Source: Planctomycetia bacterium
GTDB lineage: Bacteria; Planctomycetota; PLA2; JAEUHO01
DNA length: 8,523 bases
Direction: 5' to 3'
Assembly (NCBI GenBank): GCA_030618975.1
Contig: JAUXCH010000170.1
Location: 1 to 8,523 of the forward strand
Shown: positions 1 through 6,015 of the stretch, in pieces
Numbering within the stretch: position 1 is the first letter of the stretch
Layout of the letters: each line of letters starts with the position of its first letter
Made by a program: the position numbers and the translations under genes
Notes under the pieces: model-generated
The model's input: the letters and a program-made list of their open reading frames with translations, nothing else
What the model was told of the DNA's origin: nothing
Database searches by the model: none

Positions 1-819
1 CCCTACATGCTCCCCCGCGCGCGCTGGGGGTACCGGCTGGGCAGCGCGGAGATCGTCGACGGGATGTACCGTGACGGCTTCCTGTGTCCGCTCGCCGAGC
101 AGTTGATGGGGGCGACCGCCGAGAACCTCGTCGACCTCTACGACATCACCCGCGACGAGCAGGACGCCTACGCCGCCAGGTCCCAGCAGCGGTGCGAGGC
201 GGCCCGCAAGGCGGGCACCTTCGACCCCGAGAAGGTGGGAATCCCCCTGAAGGACCGGAAGAAGGGGGAGTACGTCTTCGATACGGACGAGCACGCCCGC
301 GACGGCACGACCGCGGAGAAGCTGGCGAAGTTGCCCGCCGTCTTCCGGGAGAACGGAACCGTCCACGCCGGCAACTCCAGCGGCATCACGGACGGCGCGG
401 TGGCGTACCTGGTGCTGAGCGAGTCGGCCGTCGAGAAGCACGGCGTGGAGCCCATGGCCCGCCTGGTGGCGTACACGGAGGTGGGCGTGGATCCGAAGCT
501 CATGGGCCTGGGCCCCGTGCCGGCGGTGCGCGCCCTGCTGGAGAAGACCGGCCTCTCCAAGGACGACATCGACCTCTGGGAGCTGAACGAAGCCTTCGCT
601 GCCCAGGTGATCGCCTGCAACCGCGAGCTGCATCTCGACGAGGAGCGGATGAACGTGAAGGGCGGCGCCATCGCCCTCGGCCACCCCATCGGGGCGACCG
701 GGGGGCGGATCCTCACGACCCTCCTCTACGCCATGCAGGAACGGGACGCAAAGCGGGGCATCGCCACGCTCTGCGTCAGCGGGGGCCTGGGTCTGGCGGC
801 CCTGGTGGAGCGCGTCTAG
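1..819 (+). CDS. Thiolase (acetyl-CoA acetyltransferase family), 3' part; 5' end outside the window
   Basis: This is the C-terminal two thirds of a thiolase, which condenses or cleaves acyl-CoA (acetoacetyl-CoA or 3-ketoacyl-CoA) in the cytoplasm. The reading frame is open from base 1. The first in-frame ATG (base 7) lies inside the conserved PYMLPRARWGYRLG segment, so it is not the true start. Visible family motifs are NEAF (586-597), GGAIALGHPIGATGG with the catalytic His codon at 682-684, and the CVSGGLG box with the second catalytic Cys at 772-774. The nucleophilic Cys near residue 90 lies upstream of the window. The fragment matches the usual ~390-residue family and ends normally at TAG. 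Whether it is biosynthetic (PhaA/AtoB-like) or degradative (FadA-like) cannot be decided, because the loop that sets chain length and the neighbours on the left are missing. Family assignment is very secure; substrate is not. Confidence 0.95.
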   Translation, partial: PYMLPRARWGYRLGSAEIVDGMYRDGFLCPLAEQLMGATAENLVDLYDITRDEQDAYAARSQQRCEAARKAGTFDPEKVGIPLKDRKKGEYVFDTDEHARDGTTAEKLAKLPAVFRENGTVHAGNSSGITDGAVAYLVLSESAVEKHGVEPMARLVAYTEVGVDPKLMGLGPVPAVRALLEKTGLSKDDIDLWELNEAFAAQVIACNRELHLDEERMNVKGGAIALGHPIGATGGRILTTLLYAMQERDAKRGIATLCVSGGLGLAALVERV

Positions 820-894
820 GCGGAAGTCCTTGCCTCCTTGCCGTTCGCTTCGGCGCGCACCCCTCCTCCCGGACGTTGTTCCTTGTGGACCCGC

Positions 895-913
895 TAGCAT
901 GGCGGGTGTGGAG
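895..913 (+). promoter_or_regulatory. Possible -10 box and ribosome-binding site of the TPR gene
   Basis: TAGCAT at 895-900 resembles a sigma-70 -10 hexamer. GGAG at 910-913 sits 5 bases before the ATG at 919. The 99-bp gap after the thiolase stop suggests the TPR gene has its own promoter with a very short leader. No convincing -35 box lies at the right distance (TTGTTC at 876-881 is only 13 bases upstream), so this is a weak call. Confidence 0.3.
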
Positions 914-918
914 CGCGC

Positions 919-2709
919 ATGAAGCCCCTTTGGATCCCGCTGGCGTTTGGCCTCCTGGGCGTGGGCCTGGGGTGGATCCTGGGTGCCGCCCTCCGGGACG
1001 ACGCGCCCGAGACCGGAGGCCCGGAGCCGATCGAGCAGGCGGCGCACGCTCCCGAGGACGCGGCCGAACCGACGCTCGTGGGGCTCCCGCCGCCCCCACC
1101 GCCCGCCTCGACCGTGTCCCTCTCTGCGTCCCCACCCGCCCGGCTGCCCGGGCCGTCGGAGGAGGATCTCGAAGTTGTCTCGATCCTGACCCCCGAGGAG
1201 TTCGAGATCTTCGCCGGTCTCGAGGTGGAGCTCGGTGCCTCCGAGAGCGCGCACCGCGGCTGGCACGCTCTCCTGACCCTCTACGCCCTGGCGGGCCGGC
1301 TCGACGACTTCCAGCGCGTCGTCCCCCGCGCGCTGGAGGCGGGGCTCGATCGGGACGTCCTGCTCGACCTCCTGCAGCTCCTGCCCCTCGACATGCACGT
1401 GGCCGCCCTCGACCACGTCCTGGCCGCGTACCCCGACGGTACGTGGAGCGTCGCCACGCTCGCGGACGTGTACACGGGGGCCGGTGCGGGCGAGCGGGCG
1501 GTCGACGTGCTCGTGCCGGCGCTGGAGGCGGGGGCGGACTCGGATCTCGCCGGCAGGCTCGTCCGGGCGGATCCGGACCGCGCGGCGCGGATCCTGGGGG
1601 CCCTCGGTGGGGGAGACGACTGGACGGCCGAGATGCTGGGTCAGATCGGGAGCGCCTTCGTGAGCGTCCAGCGTCCCGACCTGGCAATGACGTTCCTCCA
1701 GGATGCACTGGCCCGGGAGCCGGTCAACCACGGCGTCCTCATGACCCTGGCCGAGGTGGACGCGTCCCTCGCGATCGAGCACGCGCGTCGCCTGACCCGG
1801 GACCACGCCGAGCGGGGCGACGTCTGGACGTGGCTCGGGCAGCTCGAGGCCGACGCCGGCAACGCCGCAGCGGCGTTCGAGGCGTACCGGGAGGCCGCGG
1901 AGATCGACCTCACCACCGAGGTGCTGTTCGGCATGCTGCGCGCCGACCCGGAGCGCGCCTACGAGGCCGCTGCCGAGTTGTCGAGCCGCGTGACCAACGA
2001 CGAAGTGCTTGGCGCCGTAGCGAAGATCGCGCTGAAGAGCGGACGGTCCGACGATGCGATGGCCACGCTGCTGAGGGCCCACCAGGTCGATCCGTCGGAC
2101 CACGAGTGGATGGCCGCGATGGTGGCTCTCGATCCCGAGAGCGCCGTCGAGATCCTCGGTCGGACGGCCGCGGCGTACGGCGGCGACAGTCGCGACGAGG
2201 TGCTGGGCGCGTACGGGAACGCCCTGCTCGGCCTCGGGCGCGCCGACGAGGCCTACGAGCGCTACCGGGAGGCGTTCGAGCTCGATCCCAGCGACTGGGA
2301 GTGGCAGCGCGGGCTCGCCCGGGCCAACCCGGAGCGCTCGATCCCGATGCTCGAGGCCCGACACGAGGAGGTGGGAGACGAGGGCGACCTCCTGGGCGCG
2401 CTGGCCGACGCCTACGCGGGTGTGGGCCGCCGGGACGACGCCCTGGCGCACTACCAGCGAGCCGTCGACCACGGCGGCGGGGACGAGTGGTACACGCGGA
2501 TGGGGCTGCTCGACAGCGAGCGAGCCCTCGCGGGCCTGCAGCAGCGGGTGCAGGCGAACCCCGAGGCGGGGGAGGCGTGGGGGGCCCTGGGCGACCTCCA
2601 CCGCCAGCTGGGAAACCGCGAGGCGGCACGGGCGGCCTACGACGAGGCGCGCGTCCTGAACACGACGAACCTCCTCTACGAGATCCGGTACCGGGAGATG
2701 GGGGGGTGA
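919..2709 (+). CDS. Membrane-anchored TPR-type repeat protein, 596 aa
   Basis: Function unknown; probably a membrane-anchored interaction scaffold. Residues 4-25 form one hydrophobic segment with no clear signal-peptidase site, so it probably stays as an anchor. An acidic stretch and a proline-rich linker (six prolines at 57-62) follow. From about residue 115 to the end the protein is helical repeats. Good TPR-like helix pairs include those starting at 427 (GNALLGLGRADEAYERYREA) and 553 (LGDLHRQLGNREAARAAYDE). The repeats form a longer composite unit: units start near residues 115, 175, 235, 302, 362, 427, 491 and 553, each with a TPR-like pair followed by a connector carrying a (D/N)PERA-like motif and another helix. 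The last unit is only half length. The start at 919 is supported by GGAG 5 bases upstream and by the hydrophobic N-terminus. The 3' end of the gene has a decayed copy about 400 bp downstream. No enzymatic motif is visible. Confidence 0.85.
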   Translation: MKPLWIPLAFGLLGVGLGWILGAALRDDAPETGGPEPIEQAAHAPEDAAEPTLVGLPPPPPPASTVSLSASPPARLPGPSEEDLEVVSILTPEEFEIFAGLEVELGASESAHRGWHALLTLYALAGRLDDFQRVVPRALEAGLDRDVLLDLLQLLPLDMHVAALDHVLAAYPDGTWSVATLADVYTGAGAGERAVDVLVPALEAGADSDLAGRLVRADPDRAARILGALGGGDDWTAEMLGQIGSAFVSVQRPDLAMTFLQDALAREPVNHGVLMTLAEVDASLAIEHARRLTRDHAERGDVWTWLGQLEADAGNAAAAFEAYREAAEIDLTTEVLFGMLRADPERAYEAAAELSSRVTNDEVLGAVAKIALKSGRSDDAMATLLRAHQVDPSDHEWMAAMVALDPESAVEILGRTAAAYGGDSRDEVLGAYGNALLGLGRADEAYERYREAFELDPSDWEWQRGLARANPERSIPMLEARHEEVGDEGDLLGALADAYAGVGRRDDALAHYQRAVDHGGGDEWYTRMGLLDSERALAGLQQRVQANPEAGEAWGALGDLHRQLGNREAARAAYDEARVLNTTNLLYEIRYREMGG

Positions 2710-2735
2710 GCCGACGCACGGGCGTGCCTCTCCAG

Positions 2736-2777
2736 GGTGTCAGGCAACCGGTGTCGGGCAATCGGTGTCGGGATACC
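2736..2777 (+). repeat. 14-bp tandem repeat, three units
   Basis: Three direct units lie head to tail: GGTGTCAGGCAACC (2736-2749), GGTGTCGGGCAATC (2750-2763) and GGTGTCGGGATACC (2764-2777). A more degenerate fourth unit may follow at 2778-2792. Neighbouring units differ at two or three positions. The array starts 26 bases after the TPR stop codon. Confidence 0.85.
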
Positions 2778-2815
2778 GGATGCCAGGGTTCCACGTAAGC
2801 GCCGTGTTCGGGCCC

Positions 2816-2842
2816 AAACGGCGACCGGTCGCCGCCCCGCAA
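2816..2842 (+). repeat. 27-bp palindrome-centred element, copy A
   Basis: This copy matches 2956-2982 at 24 of 27 positions. Its core is a perfect 16-bp palindrome, CGGCGACCGGTCGCCG (2819-2834). Its right flank CCCCGCAA (2835-2842) pairs with TTGCGGGG (2854-2861) around an 11-base loop, so the copy reads as two adjacent hairpins. Confidence 0.8.
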
Positions 2843-2921
2843 AGCCCTCGAGATTGCGGGGTGACGGGCTCGCGTCGGACATGTGGCCGGTCATTTCGTA
2901 ACCAGCGCCGACCCCGAGCCT

Positions 2922-2982
2922 GTGCGGGCCGCTCGTGCATCGCGAACCGCACGAGAAGCGGCGACCGGTCGCCTCCCCGCAC
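2922..2982 (+). repeat. Three-armed inverted-repeat structure around element copy B
   Basis: An outer stem GTGCGGG (2922-2928) with CCCGCAC (2976-2982) encloses two hairpins. The first is CTCGTGC (2932-2938) with GCACGAG (2949-2955), loop 10. The second is the palindrome GGCGACCGGTCGCC (2960-2973). Together they can fold as a three-way junction with almost no unpaired bases between arms. The 27-bp element (2956-2982) supplies the second hairpin and one side of the outer stem. All pairings are perfect by inspection; whether the structure forms in RNA or DNA is inference. Confidence 0.6.
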
Positions 2983-3033
2983 GCGCCTGAGGGGGGGGCC
3001 ACGCAGCCGGAGGGGGCCGGTCCGAGTCTCCCC

Positions 3034-3109
3034 CACGGGCGGCCACGACGAGGCGCGCGTTCCGAACACGACGAACCTCCGCTGCGAATTCCGGTACCGG
3101 GAGACGGGG
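3034..3109 (+). pseudogene. Decayed duplicate of the 3' end of the TPR gene
   Basis: Bases 3034-3109 align with 2627-2703 inside the TPR gene, with seven substitutions and one deleted base over 77 columns, about 90 percent identity. The deletion shifts the frame early in the copy. The remaining frame reads DEARVPNTTNL and RYRETGR then a stop, against DEARVLNTTNL and RYREMGG in the intact gene. Sequence upstream of 3034 does not resemble the gene, so only the last TPR helix and tail were copied. There is no plausible start of its own; it is a remnant, not a gene. Confidence 0.85.
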
Positions 3110-3132
3110 AGATGAGGCCGGCTCCGGAATTC
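3086..3132. repeat. Inverted repeat with 9-bp arms
   Basis: GAATTCCGG (3086-3094) and CCGGAATTC (3124-3132) are perfect reverse complements separated by 29 bases. The left arm lies inside the decayed TPR-gene copy, where the intact gene reads GAGATCCGG. The hairpin lies just before the DUF1573-like gene, and no T-tract follows, so it is not an ordinary intrinsic terminator. Confidence 0.6.
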
Positions 3133-3197
3133 CCGTAACCCCCCGGCGCTCTCGCGCGGTGTTCCTCCAGAGCAGGGGACCGGACGGAGCGACGAAC

Positions 3198-4022
3198 ATG
3201 GGCCGGAGATCGCCGAGCGCACGATTCCTCTACCCCCTCCCCGTGACGGTGGCGCTCCTGGTCGCCCTCGGCTGGATCGGCCTTCGGGCCCGTAGATCCG
3301 CCGACGCGCAGCCCGCACTTCGCCCTCCCGTCGCCCGTCCGTCCCCTGTCTCTTCCTCTTCCTCGGCCTTTCCCCTGCGATTCGATCCGGAGGCCGTCGA
3401 TCTCGGTCGGTTGGAGCCCGGATCGAACCGCCGGGTCCTCGTGGCCTGGCGCCTGGAAGGCACCGAGTCACGCGCCGCGCTGGGGATGGACGCCACGTGC
3501 GGATGTGTCGTGGCCGAGGGCCTGCCCCGCGATCTCTCCCCCGGCGACCGTGGCACGTTGACGCTCGTCGTACGCCCGCCCCGCCGCTCCGGGCCGTTTC
3601 GCGCGGCCGTGAAGGTCTGGCTCCACCCCTCGCCCGGCGAACGGCCGCCGAGCCTCGAGGTCCGCGGCTACGTCCTCTCACCGGTCGGCGTGCGCCCCGA
3701 GACGCTCGTGCTCGGCCCCCGCACGGCCGGGGTCCGGGTCGAGCGCGTCCTCGAGGTCGACGTCGTGTCGGCGCTCGCCGCCGCGTCCGTGGAGGCCGTC
3801 CTCGAGGGGCTCGCCGGGGAGGTCGCCGTCGAGCCCTGTGTCTTCGCTGCCCGGTCCGGCGCGACGCTGAGGGTCCGGGTCCAGGTACCGGCGACGCCCG
3901 GCCCGTTCGCGGGTCGCGTCGTCGCGCGGGTGGGCTCGGGGCGCAGTGTTTTCGAGATCCCGGTCCTCGAGATCCCGGTCCTCGAGATTCCCGTGACCGG
4001 CTCGGCGGTCGTCAGGCGATGA
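3198..4022 (+). CDS. Membrane-anchored DUF1573-like (Ig-fold) protein, 274 aa
   Basis: Function unknown; DUF1573 domains are extracytoplasmic Ig/ASH-like beta sandwiches. Residues 11-29 form a hydrophobic anchor followed by an arginine-rich turn and a serine/proline linker. The first domain (about 55-155) shows the family pattern: FDPEAVDLGRLEPG, then TCGC with Cys101 and Cys103, a PGDRGTLTLVV segment, and a closing VRGYV strand. A second, weaker Ig-like domain fills the rest (PVGVRPETLVLGPRTAG onward). The C-terminal strand is tripled as EIPVL-EIPVL-EIPVT by a 15-bp tandem repeat. I chose the ATG at 3198 because GGAG lies at 3186-3189 and the protein then starts with a typical short basic head; the GTG at 3159 would add 13 residues with no good ribosome site. 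The stop lies 3 bp from that of the opposing kbl gene. Confidence 0.8.
   Translation: MGRRSPSARFLYPLPVTVALLVALGWIGLRARRSADAQPALRPPVARPSPVSSSSSAFPLRFDPEAVDLGRLEPGSNRRVLVAWRLEGTESRAALGMDATCGCVVAEGLPRDLSPGDRGTLTLVVRPPRRSGPFRAAVKVWLHPSPGERPPSLEVRGYVLSPVGVRPETLVLGPRTAGVRVERVLEVDVVSALAAASVEAVLEGLAGEVAVEPCVFAARSGATLRVRVQVPATPGPFAGRVVARVGSGRSVFEIPVLEIPVLEIPVTGSAVVRR
3954..3998 (+). repeat. 15-bp in-frame tandem repeat, three units
   Basis: GAGATCCCGGTCCTC occurs twice without change (3954-3968, 3969-3983), followed by a third unit with changes, GAGATTCCCGTGACC (3984-3998). Each unit encodes EIPV plus one residue. The two identical units suggest a recent slippage event adding whole codons to the last strand of the DUF1573-like protein. 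Confidence 0.9.
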
Positions 4023-4025
4023 CCG

Positions 4026-5222
4026 TCAGGAGATGACGCCGAGCTTCTTTCCGACCCGGATGAACGCCTCGATCGCGTGCTCCACGTCCTCGGGCGAGTG
4101 GGCGGCCGAGATCTGCGTGCGGATGCGGGCCTTGCCCTTGGGCACGACCGGGTACGAGAACCCGATCACGTAGATCCCCTCGGCGAGCATGGCGTCCGCC
4201 ATCTCCGCGCTCAGGCGTGCGTCGCCCAGCATGATCGGCGCGATCGGGTGGGTGCCGGGCCGGATGTCGAACCCTGCAGCCGTCATCGCCTCGCGGAAGC
4301 GCTTCGTGTTCGCCTCCAAGCGGCCCAGGAGCTCGGAGGAGGAGGAGAGCAGGTCCAGGCACGCGAGCGACGCCGCCACGAGCGGCGGCGCGACGGTGTT
4401 GCTGAACAGATACGGCCGCGAGCGCTGGCGCAGGAGATCCACGACCTCCTGACTGGCCGCCGTGAAGCCGCCCGACGCGCCGCCGAGCGCCTTCCCGAGC
4501 GTCGAGGTGATGATGTCGACGCGTCCCTCGACACCGCAATGCTCGGCCGTGCCGCGGCCCGTCTTGCCGACGAAGCCCGTGGCGTGGCAGTCGTCGATCA
4601 TGACCATGGCGTCGTACTTCTCGGCGACGTCGCAGAGGCCCTTCAGGTCCGCGATGTCGCCGTCCATGGAGAACACACCGTCGGTCGCGACGAGGACCCG
4701 GCGCGCGCCGCCGTCCCGCGCCTCCTTCAGCTTCGCGTCCAGGTCGCCCATGTCCATGTGCGCCATGCGGAAGCGCTTCGCCTTGCAGAGGCGGATCCCG
4801 TCGATGATCGAAGCGTGGTTCAAGGCGTCCGAGACGATCGCGTCCTCGGGGCCGAGCAGGATCTCGAAGAGGCCGCCGTTCGCGTCGAAGCAGGAGGCGT
4901 AGAGGATCGCGGCCTCCATGCCGAGGAAGTCGGCGATCCTGCCTTCCAGCTCGGTGTGGATGTCCTGCGTGCCGCAGATGAACCGGACCGACGCCATGCC
5001 GTAGCCGCGGTCGTCGAGGGCCTTCTTCGCCGCCGCGACCAGCGCCGGGTGATTCGCGAGGCCGAGGTAGTTGTTGGCGCAGAAGTTCACGACCTCCTGC
5101 CCGTCTCCGACCGCGATGTGCGCGTCCTGGGGGCTCTTGATGATCCTCTCGCGCTTCGTGAGACCGGCGTCCTCGATCTCCTTCAACTCGACGCGGAGGT
5201 CCTTCAGGACGGTGCTGATCAT
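4026..5222 (-). CDS. kbl: Glycine C-acetyltransferase (2-amino-3-ketobutyrate CoA ligase), 398 aa
   Basis: A cytoplasmic PLP enzyme that cleaves 2-amino-3-ketobutyrate with CoA into glycine and acetyl-CoA, the second step of threonine breakdown through threonine dehydrogenase. The sequence fits the alpha-oxoamine synthase family throughout: NNYLGLANHP, the GMASVRFICGTQDIH motif, the DDCHATGF aspartate/histidine motif that holds the cofactor, and STLGKALGGASGG with the PLP lysine at residue 244 (codon 4491-4493). The length of 398 and Lys244 agree with E. coli Kbl, which separates it from longer relatives such as KAPA or serine palmitoyl synthases, though these folds are close. The start at 5222 is chosen over an upstream in-frame codon near 5303 because a strong AAGGAGG site lies just before it and the N-terminus then matches the family. 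No tdh gene follows: downstream is the convergent DUF1573-like gene. Confidence 0.95.
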   Translation of the reverse strand: MISTVLKDLRVELKEIEDAGLTKRERIIKSPQDAHIAVGDGQEVVNFCANNYLGLANHPALVAAAKKALDDRGYGMASVRFICGTQDIHTELEGRIADFLGMEAAILYASCFDANGGLFEILLGPEDAIVSDALNHASIIDGIRLCKAKRFRMAHMDMGDLDAKLKEARDGGARRVLVATDGVFSMDGDIADLKGLCDVAEKYDAMVMIDDCHATGFVGKTGRGTAEHCGVEGRVDIITSTLGKALGGASGGFTAASQEVVDLLRQRSRPYLFSNTVAPPLVAASLACLDLLSSSSELLGRLEANTKRFREAMTAAGFDIRPGTHPIAPIMLGDARLSAEMADAMLAEGIYVIGFSYPVVPKGKARIRTQISAAHSPEDVEHAIEAFIRVGKKLGVIS

Positions 5223-5228
5223 CTTCTT

Positions 5229-5271
5229 CCTCCTCCTTGCATGCTCTCTTGGCGACGGGCCCCCGGGTATA
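5229..5271 (-). promoter_or_regulatory. Ribosome-binding site and possible -10 box of kbl
   Basis: On the minus strand GGAGGAGG (5229-5236), within AAGGAGGAGGAAG, precedes the ATG at 5222 and fixes the start. TATACC (5266-5271) is a possible -10 box that would give a leader of roughly 35 bases. There is no clear -35 box. The DUF937-like gene ends at 5331 upstream, so readthrough from it is also possible. Confidence 0.45.
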
Positions 5272-5330
5272 CCTCCAAGCGCTCGCCCGGACCCCTGCGG
5301 CACGGACCCCCGGCGCCCCCGCGACCCACG

Positions 5331-5924
5331 TCAGCCCGAGAGCCCCAGGAGGCGTCCGATGCGCGACTGCCCGAGGCGGCGGAGGCGGCGGAAGATCTCG
5401 GCCGGCTCCTCGTTCGCGCCCAGGAGTTGTTCCGGGTGCGTGAGGACGTCGTCGGGGAGCATGGCGACCCAGGTTCCGAGCTCGCGTGGCTCGAGGGCGA
5501 CCTCGAAGGCGCCCAGCGCGACCGGCGCCGTCGCCGCGACGGCTCGTTCGACGGTCTCGGGGTCCGACCCCGTCCGCTCGGCGAGCCACCGGGCGGCTCG
5601 TGGCCCGGCCTCGCCCAGGATCCCGCCGATCCGTACCGACAGGCGCGTCTTCTCCAACCGGCCGGCGATGCCCACGTCCGGGGCATCCACGTCGGCGGGC
5701 CGTCCGTGCTTCTTCACCGCCTCGACCGCGGCGCGCGAGTCGTTCGGCCGCCGGCGGGTCAGCCGCGCGAGCCCCGCCGACAGGAGGGCCGCCGTCGCCC
5801 CGAAGATCTCGGCTGCGGCGAGCCTGGAGAGGCCGAGCTCGGCCTGGAGGCCGCGGATCGTCTGCGGGGCCGTGCGTTCGAGCACCACCAGCACCGCCTT
5901 CGTGGATTTCCGCGTCTCGGTCAT
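5331..5924 (-). CDS. DUF937-like protein of unknown function, 197 aa
   Basis: Function unknown. The protein is alpha-helical, rich in Ala, Leu, Arg and Gly, with no signal peptide or membrane segment, so it is probably cytoplasmic. It resembles the DUF937 family by pattern. Residues 20-75 have the QLGLS..AAEIFGATAALLSAGLARL type of segment, which is a helix bundle with a glycine turn. Residues 88-140 have the IGGILGEAG..AARWLAERTG..PETVERAV..TAPVALGAF segment typical of the second half of that family. The C-terminus (150-197) is a charged tail ending in arginine-rich helices. I took the ATG at 5924 because the extension to 6173 would run over the opposite gene's signal peptide and has no family resemblance. 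The ribosome site is weak. The stop lies 108 bp before the kbl start on the same strand, so co-transcription with kbl is possible. The family call is by eye and moderate. Confidence 0.65.
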   Translation of the reverse strand: MTETRKSTKAVLVVLERTAPQTIRGLQAELGLSRLAAAEIFGATAALLSAGLARLTRRRPNDSRAAVEAVKKHGRPADVDAPDVGIAGRLEKTRLSVRIGGILGEAGPRAARWLAERTGSDPETVERAVAATAPVALGAFEVALEPRELGTWVAMLPDDVLTHPEQLLGANEEPAEIFRRLRRLGQSRIGRLLGLSG

Positions 5925-6015
5925 GGGCCCCAGGGTGCCCCCCAAAGCGGGCCATGGCAAGGCACGCGGTGGTACGTGGTGCCCCGGCCGGGGCGGGGCT
6001 ACCCTGAGACGCCCC
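5925..6015. promoter_or_regulatory. Divergent promoter region between the DUF937-like and HEAT-VWA genes
   Basis: This 91-bp gap must hold both promoters. Minus strand: TTGCCA (5955-5960), 17-base spacer, CACCCT (5932-5937), placing the start of transcription almost at the ATG. Plus strand: TACCCT (6000-6005) ends 10 bases before the ATG at 6016, with no good -35 box. A perfect 14-bp palindrome, GCCCCGGCCGGGGC (5981-5994), lies just upstream of the plus -10 candidate and could be a dimer-binding operator, or simply a GC-rich coincidence. Both genes would have very short leaders. Confidence 0.35.

Larger units (their letters stand above)
2710..3197. other. 488-bp non-coding region rich in repeats and inverted repeats
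   Basis: No credible gene lies here. The open frames have non-coding composition and match no family I recognise. The region contains a 14-bp tandem repeat (2736-2777), two copies of a 27-bp palindrome-centred element (2816-2842 and 2956-2982), several nested inverted repeats between 2835 and 2982, a decayed copy of the TPR gene's 3' end (3034-3109), and an inverted repeat around 3086-3132. Such density is much higher than in the other gaps of the window. It may be a REP/BIME-like intergenic repeat site, a structured RNA region between the two genes, or a scar of repeated duplication; the sequence alone does not decide. Confidence 0.7.

Noticed and set aside
840..854. Hairpin GCCG-ttcgctt-CGGC after the thiolase gene as a terminator
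   Set aside because: The stem has only 4 bp and no T-tract; too weak to call.
84..2798. 904-codon plus-strand open frame
   Set aside because: It is a shadow of the thiolase and TPR genes in a shifted frame, dominated by Arg, Gly and Pro.
2765..3115. 116-codon open frame in the repeat region
   Set aside because: Only its last 23 residues resemble a protein, and these come from the decayed TPR-gene copy. The rest is repeat and palindrome sequence with no ribosome site.
2710..3197. CRISPR array or insertion sequence
   Set aside because: The direct repeats are contiguous or only two in number, without regular spacers, and there is no transposase or cas gene.
5223..5303. Extended N-terminus for Kbl starting near 5303
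   Set aside because: The strong AAGGAGG site and the match of start and length to the family favour the ATG at 5222.
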